From Hyperoodon ampullatus (taxonomy: Eukaryota; Chordata; Mammalia; Artiodactyla; Ziphiidae): a stretch of DNA of 64,000 nt. The notes under the pieces are model-generated. The model was not told the origin of the DNA. It worked only from the letters and a program-made list of their open reading frames with translations, and did no database searches. Positions 25,336 through 38,734 of the stretch are shown here, one piece after another. The stretch is taken from assembly GCA_949752795.1 (NCBI GenBank), contig OX457064.1, forward strand, positions 44,450,368 to 44,514,367. The letters are read 5' to 3'. The position numbers and the translations under genes are program-made. The number at the start of each line of letters is the position of its first letter. The first letter of the stretch is position 1.

Positions 25336-27912
25336 CAAATCCAAGATTAATAATTTAATCCCAAGTAGAGATGAGCAAATTATCATAAGAAAGCAAATCT
25401 CTTATTCTCACTTGAATATGTAAATAAACTGTAACACCGTGAGGCGTAAATGAAGAGTTTTTATATTTTGAAACAATGAGACAATTTACCCAATGGAGAG
25501 GAGACCTCAATACCTCAAACTGACACTATATTCTATCCAATTTGGTACCTTATACATACAATGACTAACATGATCCATTACCGAAATAACTTGCAGCAAG
25601 CCTTAGCATTTATCACACAACTAGTATTTCCATAAATTGAAAATAAGAGGATTTAATCCAAACACAGTGTTTCACAATATCAAGTTCCCCAACCAAGAAA
25701 ATGCTGAGAGTTTGGGGTTTTTTTTCTAGTTTTAATGAAGTGGCAGCAACTGTAACTGTTATACCTGCCTACAATCATAACAGATAAGATATCTTAAACA
25801 TGGTATCCCTGAATGAATCAGAAAATATAAGGGGAGTTAAAAAGAGGGAGAAACGATGGAAAAAAGAAAAAAAAACATGCTTGGCTCATCCAACAAATTT
25901 CAATAATCAAATAATAATTTCAATAATAAAAGAGCTTGCCCCATCTTAGATGTACAGAAGTATTTGTAACCAGGTTGTCATTTCATGGTATACATTGAGG
26001 CTGACACTATTTTAGAAACAAGATAAATAAAGCAGAAGGGAGAACACAGGGTGTAGAAGAAGGAAAAACATTATTTAACAAGTATGTGCTTTAGAACTTA
26101 ACACAGATAAATTATCTAGACATTCCAAATGATTGAAGGTATATTTCCAAATTGTGCTTCCTTTTGCAATTATTAAACTGTTAAAAGTAAATGAAAGTTT
26201 GAAAATCATTCCAAATCTTGACACATTCCTATTTTTTTCTTCTTTGTTAGTTTTTAAGAACTTTATTTTCTTAGGGAACACTGACATTCTGAGCTGCTTA
26301 GATCATCTGGCTCTTTATCTGTCTTTGGTACATTTACTTGAAAACAGGATGTGATAAAATCATCCACAAAGAGTGGCATGATATTAGAGACAATGTATCT
26401 AAGTTAGGAAAGAATAAAACATTTTTAACTATAGGCATCATTTTAATAGCTTATTCATCTGAAACAAATAAATGTTTCAATAACTTCACTCATTTGGACT
26501 AGAAAACATGCAACAAATTTTAATTAATTGTTTAGAGCTGGGTTGTTTTCATTTACAATTAAGTCAGATGCATGATGATTTTTCCAAGGTTAGAATGATT
26601 CATTTCACAAATGAACTAAACTTAAACTAAAAGACAGTGTCTCAGCATCTTTGACAGCACTAAGATGGATTTCACATATTCATTTGTACACTGATTTCTC
26701 TAAATTCAACACTTATTTTTTTGATGACAAATCAATATTTATACAAATGACAATAAATAAGCCATACATGGTTAGATGAAACATAAAGATACCCTCCTAC
26801 GTAATTTATATATAAAAAGAGAAAATGCTATTTATGAGAAAATTCCAAATTCAGTGTTAATTAGGACAATAGTCAAACCTTGAAAACCTGTCAAGCTAAA
26901 ATATCTTCAGATTTATGCTGAGGAATAAATGTCGGGGCTGTCTGGCAGCTGTTCAAAATGCTTCAATGAAATATATACAGTATATATATTTCCTTAAAAT
27001 ATAAGTATTTGTTTTCCAATTATAAAACTATATTGAAAACAATCATATATTAAAGCTAATAAAATATTCAAAAGAAAAATGTTATATATATAAACAAAGT
27101 GTGAACAAAAGCACCACCTGTTTCCGTTGGGCTATCGGCATACAACAGATGGAATGGTAATCCCCCAAAATGAATGTTTTCCCTTCTTGTCAGTTGGCTG
27201 TAGAGTTTATTTTTATCTAATCTAATTTATATTAACAGGGTTAGGAAAACAGGTGGAAAATAAAAAGAATATCATGATCTAATTGGATTAACACTATAAA
27301 TTAAAATAACCACAAGCCTAAAAATATAAAAGATACATCCTACGTAATAAATGTTTCTATAAAACTCTTCTCATAGATAACGGTATATTCAAAATAAGTA
27401 AAATCCTGAAGCTCTGCCTCGTCCTTGTTCCCTTTATTCCATGCTCCTGGAAATAAATAAAAATGATGAATTTCCAAGAGGCAAAAAGCATAGGAGCCTT
27501 TGGGTTCTGAATACGATTACTTGACCTAAGGATACCCACAGTGGATCTCTTCCAAGTGAGCCAAAGTGACTTAGGTATGGTTTAGTTCACCACAAAAATT
27601 TTTGCTAGGGTTTCTTCTAAGGTTCTGTGACAGACACAGGTTATATAATTTGTTTAGTACTTCAGATCTCACCTTGGGTCTGATAATAAGCTCAATAATA
27701 ACTCTGATATCTAAAGCCCCCATGTATAACCCTTTCTTCCCAGAACTGCATTAATTTAATCAAAACAATTAGTATAAAGATAACAAGTAAATTAAGACAT
27801 GGGCATCATGAATGCCTAGTACACTTTAGCATTTCAATAGGGCTGAATCTAAATGTTTCTATATTTCTACTGAACTAGCATCTAAAAAATATTTTTAAAA
27901 CAAACATAATGA

Positions 27913-28125
27913 GGGCTTCCCTGGTGGCGCAGTGATTGAGAGTCCGCCTGCCGATGCAGGGGACACAGGTTTGTGCCCCGGTCCGGGAGGATCCCACATG
28001 CCACGGAGCGGCTGGGCCCGTGAGCCATGGCCGCTGAGCCTGCGCGTCCGGAGAGTGTGCTCCGCAACGGGAGAGGCCACAACAGTGAGAGGCCCGCGTA
28101 CCGCAAAAAAAAAAAAAAAAAAAAC
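27913..28125 (+). mobile_element. Young CHR SINE
   Basis: gggcttccctggtggcgcag to gcgtaccgc plus about 20 A. Target-site duplication cataatga at 27905-27912 and 28126-28133. Confidence 0.97.
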
Positions 28126-30203
28126 CATAATGAAAGCAGACTCTAGGATATTTGATTATCTCTCAAATGAAGACTGAACTTTAACAGGCTGTTGATTTAT
28201 ACTGTTAAATAAAATGGAAAACAGATTAACGATGTGTTTAAGTCTATTTCCAAAATAATGATCTATAAGAAAAGGTGCATCCTGAAAAACAATATGGTTT
28301 CAGACAAAGCTGCTAAAAAGTACTTTGACTTTTTACCGCATTTATCTTCCCAAAAAAGGAGAGATACAAAACAATATAAAAATGCATGAGACAGGAAGAA
28401 AGATCTGACAACTTCAAAGAGAGTAGAAGATGATACACTGTGTAAAAGACTATGGAAAGATAGGCTCAACAAGTCCCTTTGGCACTTGTATAAAAGATGA
28501 AAAGTCACTAGATGACATACAGTGAAAAGAAAACGAAAAGAAAATCTGAAAGCTTTCAAGTTACATTAAAGTTATTAGAAAATATGCCAAAAAGTACAAA
28601 GGTCAATTTTAAAGTAACTTCAAAGGGAACATTAAGCTAATTTATATTTTCTTCAAAAGTAATTTCCTTCTCTAAAAGCAAGTGAAAAGTTTCCACATTT
28701 AAAAAAAAATGTAGAGAAAATGTCTAACAAGGTACTTAAAGAGAAGTATCCCAGGCTACCTTTAGAGTAATTCTATAGTTTCACCAATGAAATATGATTA
28801 ATATACAAGGAGAAAGGGACTAATTCCCTTCCTAACTATAAAGGGCCAGAAAAAAAGACTCTTTCAAAGTACACTGTCTTCAGATGCATAGCCACAGTGG
28901 AAGAGAAAAGAACTCATTTGTGAAATACAAACTAAGTATCTCCTGTGGTAGGTAATGAACATATAGTGGTGAACAGGACAGCTCCTGTCCACCTGGGTTC
29001 AGGTCCATGAGTCTACAGATACCAAACAAATAATTAAATGGATAATGATTTATAAATATAGTAAGTGCAACTAAAGTGAAGGATAAAAACAGTCACGTAC
29101 TGCTCAAATCTTTCAAAATCTCACTATAATCAAAACTGTTCTTAAATTTAAGAACCAGACAAAATTTTAATGCCCTTAATAATGCTATAAAACTACATTC
29201 ACCTTAAAGATGCGTATGGAGAAAATGCCTAACAAATTGGAAAAAAAATTCTCAAAGGAACACACTTATGTGTGACTCTGGCAACCCTCAGGCAGGAATG
29301 GAAAAAGAAAGAGTTCAGATTGGTAAGAGGATAAAAGAATCAAGGACAGTAGCAAAAGCATTACTAAAATAACTGAACATAGGATCCAGAAAAGATACTG
29401 GAACTCTAAGTGAAGGCATGAGGTACCTAGATAACCAGGCTGCTGAGTAACTGTGAGAATAAAGATGGCTATTGGACTAGAAATGTAAAGAAGAAACCCA
29501 CAACATACTGAGGTCAAATGAATTTAATCATGGTTATTTCACACGCATCTTAAAATTAAAATCAAATATTATTTCATATAATACTCTCTACCCAATGCAG
29601 AAAATTCTTCCAAAAATATCCCTGATAGTCACATAGCCTCAATTATTCTGGATAACAAGGAAGCATGTTCCATATGACACAGTTCTAATTGTTGGTCCCA
29701 GTTTTACTATCTGAACTTATCCTAGCATTCATGTAACAGAAGTTTAAGTATTTAAAGATAAATGACCAGGTCTTTATTATGTAAAGAGTCTCTGTTTATT
29801 CATTTATTAAACTAATAAACATACCAAAAAACATAATTACACTGTGACAAGGGCAGCAAAATAAAATAGTGCTATGTGTACAATGTTTCAATTAATTACT
29901 CCTCAGAGTGCTTTTCTAGAACTTCATCATAGTATCACATTAGGTTTTGCTTTCTTAGTTCATATGAGCTAAAATTGAGGGATGATGGCAATAATGACAG
30001 AGGATTAATTAACGCTTTACAACAGATCTACAATCTCTGTCATTTTTCATTTGTTAAAGAGTCCAATTAGAACATCATTTTTGCACTATGTAACATAGCA
30101 TAGATAGCAGAAAGGGAAAAGGGCCTGCACCATTTTTTTTTTTTTTTTACAATATCAACAGTACCATTAGCCAACAAAGAAATGCATATCAAAACCACAG
30201 TGA

Positions 30204-30412
30204 GGGCTTCCCTGGTGGCTCAGTGGTTGAGAGTCCACCTGCCAATGAAGGGGACACGGGTTTGTGCCCCGGTCCGGGAAGATCCCACATGCCGCGGAGC
30301 AGCTGGGCCCATGAGCCATGGCCGCTGAGCCTGCGCGTCTGGAGCCTGTGTTCCGCAACGGGAGAGGCCACAACAGTGAGAGCCCCGCGTACCGCAAAAA
30401 AAAAAAAAAACC
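30204..30412 (+). mobile_element. Young CHR SINE
   Basis: gggcttccctggtggctcag to gcgtaccgc and A-tail. Target-site duplication ccacagtga at 30195-30203 and 30413-30421. Confidence 0.97.
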
Positions 30413-30439
30413 CCACAGTGATACAACACAAGTGTTGCT

Positions 30440-30840
30440 GGGCTAAAATCAAGGTGTTGGCAGGCTGCATTCCTTTCTGGAGGCTCTAGGAAGAGAATCC
30501 GTTTGCTTGGTTATTCCATCTCCTAGAGATTGCCAACATTCCGTGGTCCAAGACCCCCTTCTTCTATCTTTAAAGGCAGGGATGCTGTATATCTCAGACC
30601 CATTGTTTGTAGTCACATCTCCCTCTTACTTACCAGTCAGGGAAGGTCCTCGCCTTTTAGGTCCGCATGTAATTAGATTGAGCCCACATAATACTGCTTA
30701 ATCTTCCCATCTCAAGGTCCATAACTTTACTCATACCTGCAAAGCCCCTTTTGCCATGTAAGGTAACACATAAACAGGTTCTGGGGATTAGGACATGGAT
30801 ATCTTTGCGGAGGGGCATTATTCTGCCTACAATACTCAAC
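30440..30840. repeat. Ancient repeat, family not named
   Basis: Segments such as 'aaatcaaggtgttggcaggc', 'ttctggaggctctaggaaga' and 'ccatgtaaggtaacacataa' recur in mammalian genomes as a common old interspersed repeat. I recognise the pattern but not the family name with confidence. Confidence 0.5.
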
Positions 30841-31031
30841 ACTGTGGAAATCAAATGTATACACTAAATGAATTTATTAAAGCTATCATCCTATAGATGG
30901 AAATGGGGCATTTAATAGTAGTAACACTTGAAAAACAAAATCCCTAAGTATATTACAATCACACAAACTTGCATAGGTAAGAAATAAAATGCTACTTTGG
31001 GTTAAACTTCAATAACATAAAAGTATAAGGA

Positions 31032-31692
31032 AAGAGCCGGAGGAAGATGGCGGAAGAGTAAGACGCGGAGATCACCTTCCTCCCCACAGATACATCAGAA
31101 ATTCATCTACACGTGGAACAACTCCAACAGAACACCTACTGAACGCTGACAGAAGACCTCAGACCCCCCAAAAGGCAAGAAACTCCCCACATACCTGGGT
31201 GGATGAAAGGCTCTTGGTGCTGCACCCAGGAGTCAGTGCTGTGCCTCTGAAGTGGGAGAGCCAACCTCAGGACACGGGTCCACAAGAGACCTCCCAGCTC
31301 CACATAATATCAAGCAGCGAAAATCTCCCAGGGATCTCCATCTCAACACCAGCACCCAGCTTCAGTCAACGACCAGCAAGCTACAGTGCTGGTCACCCTA
31401 TGCCAAGCAACTAGCAAGGCAGGAACACAACCCCACCCATTAGCAGAGAGGCTACCTAAAAACATAATAAGGCTACAGGCACCCCAAAACACACCACCAG
31501 ACGTGGACCTGTCCACCAGAAAGACAAGATCGAGCCTCAACCACCAGAACACAGGCATTAGTCCCCCCCACCAGGAAGCCTACACAACCTACTGAAACAA
31601 CCTTAGCCACGGGGGACAGATACCAAAAACAACGGGAACTACGAATCTGCAGCCTGCAAAAAGGAGACCCCAAACACAGTAACATAAGCAAA
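31032..31692 (+). promoter_or_regulatory. L1 5' UTR / internal promoter region
   Basis: About 660 bp between the 5' end of the L1 and the ORF1 start, C- and A-rich, beginning with a GAAGATGGCGG motif that resembles a YY1 core site (AAGATGG), as found at the start of human L1 5' UTRs. No long open frame of its own. Promoter function is inferred from position and family. Confidence 0.65.
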
Positions 31693-32586
31693 ATGAGAAA
31701 GCAGAAAAACACACAGCAGGTGAAGGAGCAAAATAAAAACCTACCAGACCTAACAAATGAAGAGGTAATAGGCAGTCTACCTGAAAAAGAATTCAGAATA
31801 ATGATAGTAAAGATGATCCAAAATCTTGGAAATAGGATAGACAAAATGCAAGAAACAGTTAACAAGGACCTAGAAGAACTAAAGATGAATCAAGCATCGA
31901 TTAAAAACACAATAAATGAAATGAAAAATACTCTAGATGGGATCAATAGCAGAATAACTGAGGCAGAAGAACGGATAAGTGAGGTGGAAGATAAAATAGT
32001 GGAAATAACTGATGCAGAGCAAAATAAAGAAAAAAGAATGAAAAGAATAGAGGACAGTCTCAGAGACCTCTGGGACAACATTAAACGCACCAACATTCGA
32101 ATTATAGGGGTTCCAGAAGAAGAAGAGAAAAAGAAAGGGACTGAGAAAATATTCGAAGAGATTATAGTTGAAAACTTCCCTAATATGGGAAAGGAAATAG
32201 TTAATCAAGTCCAGGAGGCACAGAGAGTCCCATACAGAATAAATCCAAGGAGAAATATGCCAAGACACATATTAATCAAACTGTCAAAAATTAAACACAA
32301 AGAAATCATATTAAAAGCAGCAAGGGAAAAACAACAAATAACACACAAGGGAATCCCCATCAGGATAACAGCTGATCTCTCAGCAGAAACTCTACAAGCC
32401 AGAAGGGAGTGGCAGGACATAATTAAAGTGATGAAGGAGAGAAACCTGCAACCAAGATTACTCTACCCAGCAAGGATCTCATTCAGATTTGATGGAGAAA
32501 TTAAAACGTTTACAGACAAGCAAAAGCTGAGAGAGTTCAGCACCACCAAACCAGCTTTACAACAAATGCTAAAGGAACTTCTCTAG
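31693..32586 (+). CDS. L1 ORF1 protein (RNA-binding chaperone)
   Basis: A 297-residue open frame, [20 protein letters not shown] at the start and QQMLKELL at the end. Residues about 35-130 form a heptad-rich, highly charged coiled coil that should trimerise. Residues about 131-225 hold the RRM ([15 protein letters not shown] is the conserved opening), and 226-297 the C-terminal domain with the conserved [17 protein letters not shown]1p coats L1 RNA and acts as a nucleic-acid chaperone in the L1 RNP. It is shorter than human ORF1p (338 aa) in the N-terminal region and at the extreme C-terminus, which I take as normal for this lineage. No stop or frameshift. Confidence 0.93.
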   Translation: MRKQKNTQQVKEQNKNLPDLTNEEVIGSLPEKEFRIMIVKMIQNLGNRIDKMQETVNKDLEELKMNQASIKNTINEMKNTLDGINSRITEAEERISEVEDKIVEITDAEQNKEKRMKRIEDSLRDLWDNIKRTNIRIIGVPEEEEKKKGTEKIFEEIIVENFPNMGKEIVNQVQEAQRVPYRINPRRNMPRHILIKLSKIKHKEIILKAAREKQQITHKGIPIRITADLSAETLQARREWQDIIKVMKERNLQPRLLYPARISFRFDGEIKTFTDKQKLREFSTTKPALQQMLKELL

Positions 32587-32644
32587 GCAAGAAACACAAC
32601 AGAAGGAATATACCTACAATAACGAACCCAAAGCAATTAAGGAA

Positions 32645-35600
32645 ATGGGAATAGAAACATACATATCAATAATTACCTTAAATGTAAATGGACTAAATGC
32701 TCCCACCAAAAGACACAGAGTGGCTGAATGGATACAAAAACAAGACCCATATATATGCTGTCTACAAGAGACCCACTTCAGACCTAGAGACACATACAGA
32801 TTGAAAGTAAGGGGATGGAAAAAGATATTCCATGCAAATGGAAATCAAAAGAAAGCTGGAGTAGCAATTCTTATATCAGACAAAATAGACTTTAAAATAA
32901 AGACTATTAGAAGAGACAAAGAAGGACACTACATAACGATAAAGGGATCGATCCAAGAAGAAGATATAACAATTGTAAATATTTATGCACCCAACATAGG
33001 AGCACCTCAATACATAAGGCAAATACTAACAGCCATAAAAGGGGAAATCGACAGTAACACAATCATAGTAGGGGACTTTAACACCCCACTTTCACCAATG
33101 GACAGATCATCCAAAATGAAAATAAATAAGGAAACACAAGCTTTAAATGATACATTAAACAAGATGGACTTAGTTGATATTTATAGGACATTCCATCCAA
33201 AAACAACAGAATACACATTTTTCTCAAGTGCTCATGGAACATTCTCCAGGATAGATCATATCTTGGGTCACAAATCAAGCCTTGGTAAATTTAAGAAAAT
33301 TGAAATTGTATCAAGTATCTTTTCTGACCACAATGCTATGAGACTAGACATCAATTACAGGAAAAGAGCTGTAAAAAATACAAACACATGGAGGCTAAAC
33401 AATACACTACTCAATAACGAAGTGATCACTGAAGAAATCAAAGAGGAAATTAAAAAATACCTAGAAACAAATGACAATGGAGACACGACGACCCAAAACC
33501 TATGGGACGCAGCAAAAGCAGTTCTAAGGGGGAAGTTTATAGCAATACAATCCCACCTTAAGAAACAGGAAACATTTCGAGTAAACAACCTTACCCTGCA
33601 CCTAAAGCAATTAGAGAAAGAAGAACAAAAAACCCCCAAAGTTAGCAGAAGGAAAGAAATCATAAAAATCAGATCAGAAATAAATGAAAAAGAAATGAAG
33701 GAAACAATAGCAAAGATCAACCAAACTAAAAGCTGGTTCTTTGAGAAGATAAACAAAATTGACAAACCATTAGCCAGACTCATCAAGAAAAGAAGGGAGA
33801 AGACTCAAATCAACAGAATTAGAAATGAAAAAGGAGAAGTAACAACTGACACTGCAGAAATACAAAAGATCATGAGAGATTACTACAAGCAACTCTATGC
33901 CAATAAAATGGACAACCTGGAAGAAATGGACAAATTCTTAGAAATGCACAACCTACCAAGACTGACACAGGAAGAAATAGAAAATATGAATAGACCAATC
34001 ACAAGCACTGAAATTGAAACTGTGATTAAAAATCTTCCATCAAACAAAAGCCCAGGACCAGATGGCTTCACAGGCGAATTCTATCAAACATTTAGAGAAG
34101 AGCTAACACCCATCCTTCTCAAACTCTTCCAAAGAATATCAGAGGACGGAACACTCCCAAACTCATTCTATGAGGCCACCATCACCTTGATACCAAACCC
34201 AGGCAAGGATGTCACAAAGAAAGAAAACTACAGGCCAATATCACTGATGAACATAGATGCAAAAATCCTCAACAAAATACTAGCAAACAGAATCCAACAG
34301 CACATTAAAAGGATCATACACCATGATCAAGTGGGGTTTATTCCAGGAATGCAAGGATTCTTCAATATACGCAAATCAATCAATGTGATACACCATATTA
34401 ACAAGTTGAAGGAGAAAAACCATATGATCATCTCAATAGATGCAGAGAAAGCTTTCGACAAAATTCAACACCCATTTATGATAAAAACCCTGCAGAAAGT
34501 AGGCATAGAGGGAACTTTCCTCAACATAATAAAGGCCATATATGACAAACCCACAGCCAACATTGTCCTCAATGGTGAAAAACTGAAACCATTTCCACTA
34601 AGATCAGGAACAAGACAAGGCTGCCCACTCTCACCACTCTTATTCAACCTAGTTTTGGAAGTTTTAGCCACAGCAATCAGAGAAGAAAAGGAAATAAAAG
34701 GAATCCAAATTGGAAAAGAAGAAGTAAAGCTGTCACTGTTTGCAGATGACATGATACTATACATAGAGAATCCTAAAGATGCTACCAGAAAACTACTAGA
34801 GCTAATCAATGAATTTGGTAAAGTAGCAGGATACAAAATTAATGCACAGAAATCTCTGGCATTCCTGTACACTAATGATGAAAAATCTGAAAATGAAATC
34901 AAGAAAACGCTCCCATTTACCATTGCAACAAAAAGAATAAAATATCTAGGAATAAACCTACCTAAGGAGACAAAAGACCTTTATGCAGAAAATTATAAGA
35001 CACTGATGAAAGAAATTAAAGAGGATACAAATAGATGGAGAGATATACCATGCTCCTGGATTGGAAGAATCAATATTGTGAAAATGACTCTACTACCCAA
35101 AGCAATATACAGATTTAATGCAATCCCTATCAAACTACCACTGGCATTTTTCACAGAACTAGAACAAAAAATTTCAAAATTTGTTTGGAAAAACAAAAGA
35201 CCCCGAATAGCCAAAGCAATCTTAAGAACGAAAAATGGAGCTGGAGGAATCAGGCTCCCTGACTTCAGACTATACTACAAAGCTACAGTAATTAAGACAG
35301 TGTGGTACTGGCATAAAAACAGAAATATAGATCAGTGGATCAGGATAGAAAGCCCAGAGATAAACCCACGCACATATGGCCAACTTATCTTTGATAAAGG
35401 AGGCAGGAATGTACAGTGGAGAAAGGACAGCCTCTTCAATAAGTGGTGCTGGGAAAACTGGACAGGGACATGTAAAAGTATGAGATTAGATCATTCCCTA
35501 ACACCATACACAAAAATAAGCTCAAAATGGATTAAAGACCTAAATGTAAGGCCAGAAACTATCAAACTCTTAGAGGAAAACATAAGTAGAACACTCTATG

Positions 35601-36505
35601 ACATAAATCACAGCAAGATCCTTTTGGACCCACCTCCTAGAGAAATGGAACTAAAAACAAAGATAAACAAATGGGACCTAATGAAACTTCAAAGCTTTTG
35701 CACAGCAAAGGAAACCATAAACAAGACCAAAAGACAACCCTCAGAATGGGAGAAAATATTTGCAAATGAAGCAACTGACAAAGGATTAATCTGCAAAATT
35801 TATAAACAGCTCATGCAGCTCAATAGCAAAAAAACAAACAACCCAATCCAAAAATGGGCAGAAGACTTAAATAGGCATTTCTCCAAAGAAGATATACAGA
35901 CTGCCAACAAACACATGAAAGAATGCTCAACATCATTAATCATTAGAGAAATGCAAATCAAAACTACAATGAGATATCACCTCACACCAGTCAGAATGGC
36001 CATCATCAAGAAATCTACAAACAATAAATGCTGGAGAGGGTGTGGAGAAAAGGGAACACTCTTGCACTGCTGGTGGGAATGTGAATTGGTACAGCCACTA
36101 TGGAGAACAGTATGGAGGTTCCTTAAAAAACTAAAAATAGAACTACCATATGACCCAGCAATCCCACTACTAGGCATATACCCTGAGAAGACCATAATTC
36201 AAAAAGAGACATGTACCAAAATGTTCATTGCAGCTCTATTCACAATAGCCCAGAGCTGGAAACAACCTAAGTGTCCATCATCGGATGAATGGATAAAGAA
36301 GATGTGGCACATATATACAATGGAATATTACTCAGCCATAAAAAGGAACGAAACTGAGCTATTTGTAATGAGGTGGATAGACCTAGAGTCTGTCATACAG
36401 AGTGAAGTAAGTCAGAAAGAGAAAGACAAATACCGTATGCTAACACATATATATGGAATTAAAAAAAAAAATGTCATAAAGAACCTAGGGGTAAAACGGG
36501 AATAA
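32645..36505 (+). CDS. L1 ORF2 protein (endonuclease-reverse transcriptase)
   Basis: A 1286-residue open frame. The N-terminal APE-like endonuclease keeps the expected residues: N13 (LNVNGLN), E42 (QETHF), D144 and N146 (GDFNTP), D204 and H205 (RIDH), and D228/H229 (SDH). The Z region and RT core follow, with D599 (SIDAEKAFD), [14 protein letters not shown] at 654-667 and the FADD catalytic box at 699-702. The C-terminal cysteine motif CWRGC...HCWWEC lies at 1129-1146. ORF2p nicks target DNA at TTTTAA-like sites and copies L1 RNA by target-primed reverse transcription. Length is close to human ORF2p (1275 aa). The last residues follow an A-run near 36462-36472 and may vary between copies. No missing key residue was seen. 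Confidence 0.95.
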   Translation: MGIETYISIITLNVNGLNAPTKRHRVAEWIQKQDPYICCLQETHFRPRDTYRLKVRGWKKIFHANGNQKKAGVAILISDKIDFKIKTIRRDKEGHYITIKGSIQEEDITIVNIYAPNIGAPQYIRQILTAIKGEIDSNTIIVGDFNTPLSPMDRSSKMKINKETQALNDTLNKMDLVDIYRTFHPKTTEYTFFSSAHGTFSRIDHILGHKSSLGKFKKIEIVSSIFSDHNAMRLDINYRKRAVKNTNTWRLNNTLLNNEVITEEIKEEIKKYLETNDNGDTTTQNLWDAAKAVLRGKFIAIQSHLKKQETFRVNNLTLHLKQLEKEEQKTPKVSRRKEIIKIRSEINEKEMKETIAKINQTKSWFFEKINKIDKPLARLIKKRREKTQINRIRNEKGEVTTDTAEIQKIMRDYYKQLYANKMDNLEEMDKFLEMHNLPRLTQEEIENMNRPITSTEIETVIKNLPSNKSPGPDGFTGEFYQTFREELTPILLKLFQRISEDGTLPNSFYEATITLIPNPGKDVTKKENYRPISLMNIDAKILNKILANRIQQHIKRIIHHDQVGFIPGMQGFFNIRKSINVIHHINKLKEKNHMIISIDAEKAFDKIQHPFMIKTLQKVGIEGTFLNIIKAIYDKPTANIVLNGEKLKPFPLRSGTRQGCPLSPLLFNLVLEVLATAIREEKEIKGIQIGKEEVKLSLFADDMILYIENPKDATRKLLELINEFGKVAGYKINAQKSLAFLYTNDEKSENEIKKTLPFTIATKRIKYLGINLPKETKDLYAENYKTLMKEIKEDTNRWRDIPCSWIGRINIVKMTLLPKAIYRFNAIPIKLPLAFFTELEQKISKFVWKNKRPRIAKAILRTKNGAGGIRLPDFRLYYKATVIKTVWYWHKNRNIDQWIRIESPEINPRTYGQLIFDKGGRNVQWRKDSLFNKWCWENWTGTCKSMRLDHSLTPYTKISSKWIKDLNVRPETIKLLEENISRTLYDINHSKILLDPPPREMELKTKINKWDLMKLQSFCTAKETINKTKRQPSEWEKIFANEATDKGLICKIYKQLMQLNSKKTNNPIQKWAEDLNRHFSKEDIQTANKHMKECSTSLIIREMQIKTTMRYHLTPVRMAIIKKSTNNKCWRGCGEKGTLLHCWWECELVQPLWRTVWRFLKKLKIELPYDPAIPLLGIYPEKTIIQKETCTKMFIAALFTIAQSWKQPKCPSSDEWIKKMWHIYTMEYYSAIKRNETELFVMRWIDLESVIQSEVSQKEKDKYRMLTHIYGIKKKNVIKNLGVKRE

Positions 36506-36816
36506 AGACACAGACCTACTTGAGAACGGACTTGAGGATATGGGGAGGGTGAAGGGTAAGCTGTGACAAAGTGAGAGAGAGGCATGGACATATATACACT
36601 ACCAAACGTAAGGTGGATAGATAGTGGGAAGCAGCCGCAGAGCACAGGGAGATCAGCTCGGTGCTTTGTGACCGCCTGGAGGGGTGGGATAGGGAGGGTG
36701 GGAGGGAGGGAGACGCAATAGGGAAGGGATGTGGGAACGGATGTGTATGTATGACTGGTTCACTTTGTTATAAAGCAGAAACTAATAAAAAATAAATAAA
36801 TAAATTTAAAAAAAAA

Positions 36817-36836
36817 GTAAAAGATTTAAAGAAACT
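36817..36836 (+). other. Candidate 20-nt 3' transduction in L1 tail
   Basis: The L1 3' end has a first A-rich tail with AATAAA repeats (36786-36816), then gtaaaagatttaaagaaact, then a pure A-tract (36837-36857) running into the target-site duplication. A unique piece between two A-tails is the usual sign of read-through past the L1 polyadenylation site at a parent locus. A patterned or slipped tail is the alternative. Confidence 0.5.
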
Positions 36837-38597
36837 AAAAAAAAAAAAAAAAAAAAAGTATAAGGATTTCACTCCCTCCCTATGCAGTCAAGAGATTACC
36901 CTTTTCCCACAGTACACAGGAGGCATATCCTCTGGAGAAAAAGAACCGGACAGACTCTGTACAAGGGTTTAAAAGGCACAGAGAAGGGAGCAATGAGGTA
37001 GCAAACAGAAACCAGGAAGCTTAAATGCAATTCTGCTTTCTAAACCATGAGACCTTTAGCCCCTTTCTTCTCACCTGTCCAGGAGTCTGACAGTCAAAAT
37101 TATACCTATCAGTTAGGAGACGAGAGAATACTTCTACTGAATTATTGTGGAAAAAACCTACAGATACTGACATTAAGGAGGTTCCCAAAGAAAAAGCCCC
37201 CTGATCATAAAATCACCCTACAGGGAAAACAATGGGTTTATCAGCCCTACACAAACTTAATTACCTTTTTTAGAACAAAATAGGAGTGGACATCCAAAGA
37301 TCCTCAGGCATCTGATAGCATCAACATGAAAGAGATGAACGTGAATAGAAATAATGAAACCACAGGAAACACAGGTGATGCACGATACAGAAAAAAAATT
37401 TGAAAATATAATATTCATAAAGATATAAAAGAAGTCTTTGCAATCATGAAATAAGAACATCTGTTATTAAAAGAAACAGTGGAAGTACATACTCATCCTA
37501 ACTCAGAAAGAGAAAATCCTAAGAGTTTCAATAGAAGGGGAATAAAAAGTTAGAAATGCAGAAAGCAATACTGGAAGCCAGGAGTCAGTCAAGTGATGCT
37601 TTAAAAAAATATGTAGTACTTTATACACAGCCAAATAACTAATAAAATATAAGAAATTAAAAAATTTTTAGACATGTAACATCTCAAAAAATGTACCTCT
37701 CATTAATCTTTACTCAATAAGTCATTGAAAGCATTGCCCCGTCAAGATCAGGGACTAAATGAAAAAAGAAACTGAAACGCAAGCAACAGGAAATTCCACC
37801 TACCAAAGATTAAAAGGAATTCCCTGGATGATGATGAAATAAAGTTCAAGGATAACATAAAAAACCCAATCCACATTAGAGCTGGAGGAGAGAGGGCTCA
37901 GAGAAATTATCTAAGAAATTATCTGACATGTCTGACCATATGGTAAACTGTCTATCAGAGATATTTTACAAGGTAGTTGAAGGCTATGAGAAGACTCAGT
38001 CTTAGATTCAAAGAAGCTAAACAAATTGAAAATACAATGAAGGGCAAATGGTTTATTTTTAAAACTATTCATTCCTTTCTTTAAAAATAAACTGAATGAA
38101 TGAGGATCCTCAAAACTTAATTAGTGAGACAGTCTGACTGTATTCTTTCCTTCAGAATCCGCCTCACTCCTGCCTACCCAGCCTTAGACCAGTAACAGAG
38201 TAAAAAGTGTGCTATTGTTTAAAAGTTCATAAAGTGTCCAGAGAGCACGGCTCTGTTATTCTTAAACAATATTTTATCTTTGGGAAGTTTCTATCATGAA
38301 AACAATGGGCTAAGCCAATCAAATGTCACTTGTAAATGAAGCAAAAGGAAAATTTCAAAAAAATAAAATCTTGAATATAGGGTGCCCTGCAGTATATACA
38401 TCTGGTGGCTCACTTGATCACAAGTGTTTCTTGTAATCATTCATATGATTTTTTCAGAAGACTATGATTATAATAAAGGCAAATGCCAAAAAGGGAAAAA
38501 ATAAAGGTTACCAACCAACGTGATCTTTAAAAATAAAACAAAACTAAAAACCCTAAAGTAAAGTAAAATAAAATCACAAAGTATTACCATTTCACGT

Positions 38598-38694
38598 TGC
38601 ATGCGGGATCTTAGTTCCCCAACCGGGGACCGAACCCACGCCCCCTACAACGGAAGTGCGGAGTCTTAAACCACTGGACTGCCAGGGAAGCCCC
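38598..38694 (-). mobile_element. Truncated CHR-type SINE head
   Basis: About 97 bp only: 'gggatcttagttccccaacc' to 'ccagggaagcccc', i.e. the tRNA-related half without the tail half. Confidence 0.85.
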
Positions 38695-38734
38695 TATACC
38701 TCACATTTGTAACAGATTTTCCACAAGAATGCCA

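Larger units (their letters stand above)
31032..36857 (+). mobile_element. Full-length LINE-1 with both ORFs open
   Basis: A complete L1 of about 5.8 kb. The 5' end (near gaagatggcggaagagtaag) is the usual start of cetartiodactyl L1 5' UTRs, followed by ORF1, a 58-bp spacer, ORF2, a short 3' UTR with a G-rich tract (about 36660-36730), and a poly(A) tail. An 11-bp target-site duplication, aagtataagga, lies at 31021-31031 and 36856-36866, its left edge ambiguous because of the A-tail. Intact ORFs, a perfect duplication and a pure A-tail mean a recent insertion. It is antisense to PHF14, the orientation usually tolerated in introns. Confidence 0.95.

Noticed and set aside
32645..36505. Antisense open frames across the L1
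   Set aside because: They mirror the A-rich L1 coding strand and encode no known domain.
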